Shown piece by piece: positions 43,803 through 50,246 of a stretch of 64,000 nt of DNA. A program made the position numbers and the translations under genes. A model generated the notes under the pieces. That model made no database searches. It was not told where the DNA came from and saw nothing but the letters and a program-made list of their open reading frames with translations. This DNA is from JAUWVG01 sp964633715 (GTDB lineage Bacteria; Acidobacteriota; Aminicenantia; Aminicenantales; Aminicenantaceae): contig CAZWHQ010000010.1 in the NCBI GenBank assembly GCA_964633715.1, forward strand, positions 33,072-97,071. The letters are read 5' to 3'. The number at the start of each line of letters is the position of its first letter. Position 1 is the stretch's first letter.

Positions 43803-45491
43803 TTACTCTTCAATTATCCTCAAATACTTATAAATGGGATACACGATGGAGTGTTTTTCAGCACCAAGATCTTTGAGGTAATCATTCAATAGATTCCAGC
43901 CGACGAACCCATCTCCGATTTGGGGTTCGAGGCAGTAAAAAGCCATATTGGCCAGAGGTTGGGCTAAATCGATTTGGAATGTGCCGGCAGGAAATTCCTT
44001 GCGCTCCGATTTAAAAAAGCCACCTTCCAGCTTGGTCATGTTATAACCACCTTTTCTTATGGGCAGCAACTTGTCGATGATGAATTCTTCGCCGCTAACG
44101 GTTATGGGCTTATCGAGAACCGTTATTTTAATATTGTGAATCCGCAGTTTTTCCAAGACAAATTCCATGTCAGCCGGTATCAGATACCCTCGGGGAACCA
44201 TTGCTTCTTTAGTGCCAACCGGTTTGGTGACCAGCTCCACATCATGGATCAATTCCGGCGGTTCGTTTTCGATGTGTCTCTGCCGAACGCTGGTGCCTGG
44301 AATTATTTCTGATGGGATATTTTGATAGGCGTAAATATCAAATTTTCCGTAGGATTCGTAAATGCCTTCGACATAGTTTTTTAAATGACCAGTTTCGGCT
44401 TCGGTTTGAACCTTGTTCACCACCTCTTCATCTGCCTGGAGACAAACCTGCTGCATCTCTTCCCCGTGTTGGTAACTGTATTCCAACAGTTCCCGCATAT
44501 AGACATACTGGCTGTAAATTTTCTTTTCGAATGATTCATACCCCGGTGTTTCCACCAAAATCGACATGCGGTTTCGCAGGCCATAACCGCTGACCATGAA
44601 TTTCCCTTCCGTTGACCAGATGGAATTATCGTGAGTGAATTCTGTGGGAGGCCAGCCGCGGTCCAGACCGGCGTGAAAATGAATCTCGATGCCGCCGTTC
44701 TCTCGGGTCATATTCCTTAGGGCGGGAAATATTTTTTCAGTGACGTAGCCGCGCGGCCCCGGATGAGCTGTTGTCACATTGGACGCGGCCTGCACAATAG
44801 CATAGCCGTGCCTCGCTCCCCCCATGCGGTGAGTATCGTGAATAATTATGGGATCCCATGTATTAAATATATTCTGATACGCACCCTGCATATTGGTGGT
44901 TTCCAGTTTAATGGCATCACGATTGACATCATATCCCTGGGCATTTTGCCGAGTCCCGGATAGTTTAGGCAAACCATCGCTGACACTTAATGTTTCACCG
45001 CCATCAAGATTAAAATTGGGACAACTCAAAATGATCAGATTATCCAGCCAGTAGTTTTTTTCTCCAAACAGGATATCCCGCATCAACATCAGCATGGCCT
45101 CCTTGCCCTCACATTCACTGGGATGAATGCCGCCCTGCAGATAAACAACCATCTTTCCAGAACGTTGAGCCTCTCGTGCCGATGTAATTCTGGGATTGGC
45201 CATAACAATGACCGGACAGCTTCTCCCCCGGTCGCTGACAAACATACTAAATACATGGACATTTTCACTCTTCCATTTGAGTGTAGTAAAATAGTCCAAT
45301 ATATCTTGAGTGGTGGCTGTGCGGGCAAAACTGGTCTTTTCAACCGGTGTTCTAAGATTCTCCTCCCAGTCACCATTCCACCCCATCGGAACTTCGCTGC
45401 CCCAGTAAATATTCTTCTCTTGAGCTTCGGCTAAGGGTGCCACCAAAAGACACACAACAAGCAAAACAAAACAAGCAAATGATTTTCTCAC
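43803..45491 (-). CDS. Secreted M14-family zinc carboxypeptidase (divergent subfamily)
   Basis: GTG 45491 is preferred: AAGGAG lies 6 bp upstream and the product begins directly with a signal peptide (MRKSFACFVLLVVCLLVAPL, cleavage near AEAQ). ATG at 45509 and a much longer frame are less likely. Zn ligands HPSE (GGIHPSECEGKEA) and IIHDTHRMGG, and VETPGYESF near the place of the catalytic Glu. No calcium-loop insertion, and a C-terminal region of about 200 residues unlike the other two M14 proteins in the window. Divergent from the ECF sigma gene. Confidence 0.85.
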   Translation of the reverse strand: MRKSFACFVLLVVCLLVAPLAEAQEKNIYWGSEVPMGWNGDWEENLRTPVEKTSFARTATTQDILDYFTTLKWKSENVHVFSMFVSDRGRSCPVIVMANPRITSAREAQRSGKMVVYLQGGIHPSECEGKEAMLMLMRDILFGEKNYWLDNLIILSCPNFNLDGGETLSVSDGLPKLSGTRQNAQGYDVNRDAIKLETTNMQGAYQNIFNTWDPIIIHDTHRMGGARHGYAIVQAASNVTTAHPGPRGYVTEKIFPALRNMTRENGGIEIHFHAGLDRGWPPTEFTHDNSIWSTEGKFMVSGYGLRNRMSILVETPGYESFEKKIYSQYVYMRELLEYSYQHGEEMQQVCLQADEEVVNKVQTEAETGHLKNYVEGIYESYGKFDIYAYQNIPSEIIPGTSVRQRHIENEPPELIHDVELVTKPVGTKEAMVPRGYLIPADMEFVLEKLRIHNIKITVLDKPITVSGEEFIIDKLLPIRKGGYNMTKLEGGFFKSERKEFPAGTFQIDLAQPLANMAFYCLEPQIGDGFVGWNLLNDYLKDLGAEKHSIVYPIYKYLRIIEE

Positions 45492-45620
45492 TTTAATCTC
45501 CTTCAACATCAAATAGGAATCCTTCTTCTGACGACAGGGTTCCCTTGATAAAAATTGTGCCTCTATTATTCCTGAATTTATGGTAAAAATGCAATAATCA
45601 GAAAAAATTGATACCATGAG

Positions 45621-45649
45621 GGAATAAATAGGATCAACCTGTTGTCTAA
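45621..45649 (+). promoter_or_regulatory. ECF-type promoter A, upstream of the sigma gene (autoregulation)
   Basis: GGAATAAA, 14 nt, TGTCTAA. The same two words at identical spacing occur at 47351 and 47597. Layout and -10 (TCTAA) resemble RpoE-type promoters. Lies about 54 bp before the CTG start of the sigma gene. Confidence 0.7.
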
Positions 45650-45702
45650 TTGAGTGTTGAAACAGAAGGCCAAAGATCCAAGAGACATTCGAGGAGTGGA
45701 CA

Positions 45703-46248
45703 CTGAACGAACGGGAACTGCTCAACAAAGCAAGGAAGGGGGACCATACCGCCTTCAAGGAAATAGTGCTAAAAAATGAAAATCAGGTGGCAGCAACGGT
45801 GATTGGGATGCTGGGACACTGCACAGAGGCCGAAGATATCGGTCAGGAGACATTTATTAGATTTTATAAGTCATTGGACAAATTTAGAGGAGAATCCAGC
45901 ATCAGCACGTATCTGATACGCATCGCCATAAATCTTTCTCTGAACGAAATCAAACGACGCCAGCGCCGCCGCAAACATATTTCTGATAATTTAGAAGATG
46001 GGATGGACAACATTCCAGGGAAAACTGTTTCAAAGAATAGGAGTGAAACAAGAGAGATTGTCAATCAGGCCATTCAAAAATTAGAGCCAAAATTCCGTTC
46101 TGTACTCGTTTTACGACTCATCCTGGGCTACACCTCGCAGGAAACTGCAAAACTTCTAAAGCTGCCAATGGGAACGGTTCTTTCCAGGCTGACCCGGGCA
46201 CAGATGAAACTTAAAGATATATTGACTCCATCTTATGGGGGAGAATAA
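45703..46248 (+). CDS. ECF-type RNA polymerase sigma factor
   Basis: Region 2 (HCTEAEDIGQETFIRFYKSL) and region 4 (LEPKFRSVLVLRLILGYTSQETAKLLKLPMGTVLSRL, residues about 110-150) are intact. A GTG at 45766 would remove part of region 2.1. The frame upstream encodes the expected start NERELLNKARKGDHTAFKEI, and GAGGAG at 45691-45696 sits 6 bp before CTG 45703, so I place the start at this rare CTG codon. Length is then 181 aa, normal for ECF factors. The anti-sigma gene follows with no gap. The gene has a promoter of the same type as two other sites in the window, implying autoregulation. Confidence 0.87.
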   Translation: MNERELLNKARKGDHTAFKEIVLKNENQVAATVIGMLGHCTEAEDIGQETFIRFYKSLDKFRGESSISTYLIRIAINLSLNEIKRRQRRRKHISDNLEDGMDNIPGKTVSKNRSETREIVNQAIQKLEPKFRSVLVLRLILGYTSQETAKLLKLPMGTVLSRLTRAQMKLKDILTPSYGGE

Positions 46249-46680
46249 ATGAAGACATCGGGGAAATCTTACAAAAAAGTCCTCAAGCTTCTCTACAGGT
46301 CTTTTGATACCGAACTAAGCAAAAAGAAAATTTTGCGACTGGAAAAAGCGCTCAATGAATTAAAAGATCTTAGAGTTGAAAAAGGGCTTATTCAATCCAG
46401 GCGACAGGCTGTTGTAGACAGTGCCAAAAGAGCCTTTAGACCTTATTTTGCCGACCGGGTGATGGCCCATGTTGCCGCAATCGGAGATAAAAAGGAACCA
46501 CAAGAGTCTTTCTATGACGCTCTGATGTTTGGATTCAAACGCCTGGCTCTTGTCGGAGCCCTGGTTATGATTATTTTGCTATTTTTCAATGTTTTTCAAG
46601 GGCGAATTATTCCTGTGAATGAAGTTTTTTTTGCTTCAGATTTTACACTCGAAGAGATTTTAAATCTGCCGATTCTTTAG
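46249..46680 (+). CDS. Probable membrane anti-sigma factor
   Basis: It starts directly at the base after the sigma stop codon. A 143-aa protein with a charged helical N-terminal part (KKILRLEKALNELKDL; VDSAKRAFRPYFADRVMAHV), one TM helix at about 97-116 (LALVGALVMIILLFFNVFQG) and a short outside tail. It lacks the classical zinc HxxxCxxC motif. Position, topology and coupling point to an anti-sigma factor holding the ECF sigma at the membrane; the family is not one I recognise by name. Confidence 0.68.
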   Translation: MKTSGKSYKKVLKLLYRSFDTELSKKKILRLEKALNELKDLRVEKGLIQSRRQAVVDSAKRAFRPYFADRVMAHVAAIGDKKEPQESFYDALMFGFKRLALVGALVMIILLFFNVFQGRIIPVNEVFFASDFTLEEILNLPIL

Positions 46681-46690
46681 GGAGAGAGAA

Positions 46691-47341
46691 ATGAATGTTA
46701 AGACAAAAACATATTTAATCATTATTTTTACACTGATTACTGGAATCGTCATCGGCGCATTGATTAACAGAGCCCTTCTGCAGGATCGCGTCCAGCGTGT
46801 CTTTTCGATGCGGAGTCCAAATGTTCTGACTCAATCCTACCTGGAGATCCTCAACCCCGATCCCGAACAGCGAGAACAAATCAAAGAGATTCTGGAGAGG
46901 AACGGCCAGGTTATGGATGACATTCGCTCAAAATCCCGCGAGGACCTGGAATCGGCCATGACTGCGATGATGGCCGAACTGGAATCTGTCCTCACCGCGG
47001 AACAGATCGAGAAGCTCAAAGAAAGATCCTCTCGAGGCCGCATGCCCTTCGGCAGGCCATTTGAAGAAGTTGAACTTGCCTTTCTTTCCTCAGAACTGGA
47101 GCTTACAGACGAGCAAGCTTCAAAACTGGCAACGATCCTTGAAGAATTCAGAATGCAGCCTCCGGACAAAAAGATCCCTGGAAGACCTGATGAAATGAGG
47201 ACAAATTTCAGGGGGCGAATGGATAAAAGAGAAGAGGAAATAAAAAAGATACTGAACGATGAGCAGAAACAAAAGTACGAGGAGCTCATAAAAGAACGCC
47301 GGAAAAAACCTCCGGAGGAGTTTCGATTCTTTCCCTACTGA
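46691..47341 (+). CDS. Spy/CpxP-like periplasmic protein (heavy-metal-sensor type), TM-anchored
   Basis: An N-terminal TM helix (TYLIIIFTLITGIVIGALI) is followed by an all-helical, highly charged domain. Two LTxxQ-type motifs are present (VLTAEQIEKLKE and ELTDEQASKLAT), as in Spy, CpxP and ZraP, along with an NDEQKQKYEELI segment. Such proteins act as periplasmic chaperones or as sensors modulating envelope-stress signalling. It is third in the sigma/anti-sigma operon (10-bp gap), so it may tune the anti-sigma or be the stress effector. Its 3' flank carries a promoter and terminator for a predicted sRNA. Confidence 0.8.
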   Translation: MNVKTKTYLIIIFTLITGIVIGALINRALLQDRVQRVFSMRSPNVLTQSYLEILNPDPEQREQIKEILERNGQVMDDIRSKSREDLESAMTAMMAELESVLTAEQIEKLKERSSRGRMPFGRPFEEVELAFLSSELELTDEQASKLATILEEFRMQPPDKKIPGRPDEMRTNFRGRMDKREEEIKKILNDEQKQKYEELIKERRKKPPEEFRFFPY

Positions 47342-47350
47342 ATTAATCAG

Positions 47351-47379
47351 GGAATAAAATCCCGAATCTGATTGTCTAA
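47351..47379 (+). promoter_or_regulatory. ECF-type promoter C, immediately after the Spy-like gene
   Basis: GGAATAAA, 14 nt, TGTCTAA, identical in words and spacing to promoters A and B. It starts 9 bp after the Spy-like stop codon and is followed by a terminator, not a gene, within 90 bp. Confidence 0.68.
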
Positions 47380-47385
47380 CCTTTG

Positions 47386-47467
47386 TGAAACCATTACATT
47401 CGTGTTCCTATCTCCTTCTCTGTTCCTTTAGGGCCGGGATTTTCCTCCTCCACCCCGGCCTTTTTTT
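47386..47467 (+). ncRNA. Predicted sigma-dependent small RNA with anti-Shine-Dalgarno loop
   Basis: Bounded by promoter C (start expected near 47385-47388) and the intrinsic terminator at 47432-47467, giving about 80 nt. It is C/U-rich (CTATCTCCTTCTCTG) and its terminator loop is ATTTTCCTCCTCCAC, able to pair with Shine-Dalgarno-like sites. Twelve loop bases (47439-47450) are perfectly complementary to 50205-50216 in the TonB-receptor leader. It also equals the 3' UTR of the sigma/anti-sigma/Spy-like mRNA, like CpxQ from cpxP. No homologous RNA family is known to me; existence is inferred from promoter plus terminator. Confidence 0.5.
47432..47467 (+). terminator. Intrinsic terminator of the sigma operon / sRNA
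   Basis: GGCCGGG stem, 15-nt loop, CCCGGCC, then seven T. A strong Rho-independent terminator. Confidence 0.85.
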
Positions 47468-47596
47468 CACCTCTTCAAAATGAAAGAAATCAAAGTCAGT
47501 TTTGAGACGATACTCAATCTGATCTTTATTATCACGGTTTTGCTCCTCCTTTTTCTTTAGCCGGCCTCACAATTTCTTCAACTCATAGGCTCCATT

Positions 47597-47625
47597 GGAA
47601 TAAACTCCACGGTTCAGGTGTCTAA
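47597..47625 (+). promoter_or_regulatory. ECF-type promoter B, upstream of the macA-like operon
   Basis: GGAATAAA, 14 nt, TGTCTAA, about 40 bp before the ATG of the MacA-like gene. Third copy of the motif. Confidence 0.68.
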
Positions 47626-47665
47626 CCAATGTTATGAAGAAACACATTCAGAAAGGAGCAGAAAA

Positions 47666-48949
47666 ATGAAAAAGAAAGTCGTATTCGGGTCAATTCTTTT
47701 ACTGGTAGCAACTAGCGTTGTTTTGGGATTTGCACTTTTTCGCAACGATAAAAGCGACATTTCCCTTTTTAAGACCGAGGTCATTGAACGAGGCAATGTT
47801 GAAAACGAGGTTATCACAACAGGAACACTCAATCCTGTAATGCAGGTCGATGTCGGCAGCCAGGTTTCCGGGATCATTAAAGAAATTTATGTAGATTTTA
47901 ATTCTCTTGTCACAAAAGATCAGGTTCTCGCAATATTGGATCAATCCGTTTTTTTAACAAAACTGAACCAGAACAAGGCCAACTTTCAAAGCGCTGAAGC
48001 ATCTCTGGAGAAAGCCCAAATCACTCTCGAAAATCTAGAGAAAAAACACGACCGGTATGCTGAACTTTTTAAGAAAGATCTCGTGTCTTACGAAGAAATG
48101 GAAACCATAGAAACGCAGTTCTTCAATGCAAAGGCCGATCTCAAATCCACAGAAGCCAAGCTCTCCCAAGCGCAGTCACAGCTTGAAGCAAGCCAGGTCG
48201 ATCTCACATACACGATCATTAAATCACCTGTCGATGGAGTGGTCATCGATAGAAAAGTTAACGTGGGACAGACGGTAGCGGCAAGCATGCAGACCCCCGT
48301 GCTCTTTCGTATTGCTCAGGACTTAAGCCAGATGCAGGTAGAATGCAGCATCGATGAGGCTGACATCGGGATCGTCAGGGAAGGACAGGATGTCCGATTC
48401 TCTGTGGATGCCTATCCCGATGAAAATTTTATCGGAACAGTCAGTCAGGTTAGATATTCACCTGTCATCACTCAGAATGTTGTCACATACACAACACTTG
48501 TTGCTGTAGAAAATCCAAATCTCAAACTCCTGCCTGGAATGACAGCTACTGTGTCCATTATAGTCGCTCAAGCCGATGACGTTCTGCTCATTCCGAATGC
48601 AGCCCTTCGGTACTCTCCCCAGTTCGATGAAAAGGATTTGGCGCAGATTAAGGAAGATCGAAGGAAAGAAGGCTCTGAATCGGATATGAGTCCCTCTAAA
48701 AAGAGGAATATTGAAGGTCCAAGTCAGAACAGAGAGGAAAGTCAACGTATATGGATTTTGGATGAAAACAACAATTTGAAACCAATCCCCGTTAAAACCG
48801 GCGTAACCGATAACTCTTACTCCGAATTGATAGAAGGACATCTGGAAGAAGGGCAGTCTATCATCACAGGAGAAGAAGTCACAAATGCTAAAACTCCAAA
48901 CTCAAATTCCAGCAGCTCCATGAACCAGATGATGAGGATGATGCGCTAG
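47666..48949 (+). CDS. MacA/HlyD-type periplasmic adaptor protein
   Basis: ATG 47666 has AAAGGAG 7-8 bp upstream and gives a normal signal/anchor (VVFGSILLLVATSVVLGFAL). The membrane-fusion layout is complete: biotinyl-lipoyl halves (VGSQVSGIIKEIYVDFNSLV and YTIIKSPVDGVVIDRKVNVG), a helical hairpin between them and beta-barrel segments. A charged low-complexity insert (about 355-385) and a Ser/Met-rich tail are additions. It connects an inner-membrane MacB-type pump to an outer-membrane channel. The permease gene follows by 11 bp; no outer-membrane factor gene is present. Confidence 0.9.
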   Translation: MKKKVVFGSILLLVATSVVLGFALFRNDKSDISLFKTEVIERGNVENEVITTGTLNPVMQVDVGSQVSGIIKEIYVDFNSLVTKDQVLAILDQSVFLTKLNQNKANFQSAEASLEKAQITLENLEKKHDRYAELFKKDLVSYEEMETIETQFFNAKADLKSTEAKLSQAQSQLEASQVDLTYTIIKSPVDGVVIDRKVNVGQTVAASMQTPVLFRIAQDLSQMQVECSIDEADIGIVREGQDVRFSVDAYPDENFIGTVSQVRYSPVITQNVVTYTTLVAVENPNLKLLPGMTATVSIIVAQADDVLLIPNAALRYSPQFDEKDLAQIKEDRRKEGSESDMSPSKKRNIEGPSQNREESQRIWILDENNNLKPIPVKTGVTDNSYSELIEGHLEEGQSIITGEEVTNAKTPNSNSSSSMNQMMRMMR

Positions 48950-48960
48950 AAGGAAAGACA

Positions 48961-50181
48961 ATGAACATCACAAAAACAGCACATGTATCGCTCCATGCCC
49001 TATCACGGAATAAAATGCGTTCTTTCCTAACTGCCCTGGGAATCATCATTGGTGTCGGTGCTGTGATCGCCATGGTCAGTATTGGTCAGGGGGCAAAAGA
49101 GCAAGTGGAAAAAACATTCAGCTCGTTGGGAACAAATGTTCTTACTATCCGTCCTGGAAGTTCGTCTTTTCGAGGTGTTTCCGGAGGAACAGGAACAACC
49201 TACTCCCTAACAAACGCGGATGCCCAAGCTATCCATGATGAGTGTGAGGCCGTATTGGCCGTCTCTCCCAGTGTGTCAACACGCACACAAGTTATATACG
49301 GAAACAAAAACTGGAACACATCTATTCAAGGCACCAGTGAAGATTATCCTCTTATTAAAAATTGGGACATTTCCGAAGGCATATTCTTTGACGAATCCAT
49401 GGTTAAATCCGGACAAAAAGTTTGTGTCCTAGGGCAGGATGTCAGTAAGAGCCTTTTTGAAAACTCAGATCCCATTGGGCAGATAATCCGTATAAAAAAC
49501 ATCCCTTTTAAAGTTCTTGGAGTTCTGGAGCAAAAAGGCGAGGCCGGGGGCTGGGGCAGTCAGGACGACATGATTCTTATCCCCTACACAACAGCTCAGC
49601 GCCGACTTCTCGGCACTGTGGATACCCTTCAATCCATAGAGCTATCAGCTATCTCAGCCGAGCTCACAAATGATGCCCAAAAACAAATTGAAGAACTCCT
49701 CAGGATCAGGCACAGAATCGCCCCTGGTTCTGAAGATGATTTTAATGTTCGGAATATGACAGATATCGCAGAAGGGGCCACAGAATCTACGAAGGTTCTT
49801 ACTCTCCTTCTCGGAGGAGTGGCTTCAGTTTCACTTCTCGTTGGAGGAATCGGGATCATGAATATCATGCTGGTGTCTGTCACAGAGCGGATTAGGGAGA
49901 TAGGCATCCGGATGTCTGTAGGCGCCAAAGAAAAGGATATCCTGATGCAATTTATGGCTGAAGCTATCGTTCTGAGCGTATGTGGAGGTTTCATTGGCAT
50001 TATTGTAGGCCTATCTGGATCAAAACTCATTTCACAGATAGCCGGATGGCCAACCATTATTTCTATCGGAGCCATGGTTCTGGCTTTTTGCTTTTCAGCA
50101 GCTGTAGGGATCTTTTTCGGTTTTTACCCGGCCCGCAAAGCTTCAAGGCTCGATCCAATTGTAGCCTTGAAATACGAATAA
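48961..50181 (+). CDS. MacB-type ABC permease without adjacent ATPase
   Basis: 406 aa: N-terminal TM (SFLTALGIIIGVGAVIAM), a MacB_PCD periplasmic domain, and a C-terminal FtsX unit with GGIGIMNIMLVSVTERIREI, GIRMSVGAKEKDIL. It ends in the typical ARKASRLDPIVALKYE. E. coli MacB is fused to its ATPase and split systems carry it between adaptor and permease; here neither exists. The ATPase must come from elsewhere, or from the ABC-2-type ATPase at 57183, which is a poor subfamily match. Second gene of the putative sigma-dependent operon. Confidence 0.9.
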   Translation: MNITKTAHVSLHALSRNKMRSFLTALGIIIGVGAVIAMVSIGQGAKEQVEKTFSSLGTNVLTIRPGSSSFRGVSGGTGTTYSLTNADAQAIHDECEAVLAVSPSVSTRTQVIYGNKNWNTSIQGTSEDYPLIKNWDISEGIFFDESMVKSGQKVCVLGQDVSKSLFENSDPIGQIIRIKNIPFKVLGVLEQKGEAGGWGSQDDMILIPYTTAQRRLLGTVDTLQSIELSAISAELTNDAQKQIEELLRIRHRIAPGSEDDFNVRNMTDIAEGATESTKVLTLLLGGVASVSLLVGGIGIMNIMLVSVTERIREIGIRMSVGAKEKDILMQFMAEAIVLSVCGGFIGIIVGLSGSKLISQIAGWPTIISIGAMVLAFCFSAAVGIFFGFYPARKASRLDPIVALKYE

Positions 50182-50204
50182 AAAAAGAAGTGGATGAAGG
50201 AATA

Positions 50205-50216
50205 GAGGAGGAAAAT
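50205..50216 (+). promoter_or_regulatory. Candidate sRNA-binding site in the TonB-receptor leader
   Basis: GAGGAGGAAAAT is the exact reverse complement of 12 bases in the terminator loop of the predicted sRNA (47439-47450). It lies about 30 bp upstream of the receptor ATG and is separate from the receptor's own TAGGAGG site. Purine-rich Shine-Dalgarno-like composition raises the chance of coincidence. Confidence 0.3.
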
Positions 50217-50246
50217 AAAATCTAATTTATTGTAGGAGGACTGTAC

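Noticed and set aside
47480..47560. 26-codon frame encoding one TM helix (MKEIKVSFETILNLIF...) between the sRNA terminator and promoter B
   Set aside because: It lies after a strong terminator and before promoter B, has no Shine-Dalgarno site, and its hydrophobic reading could arise from T-rich DNA. Kept only as a possibility.
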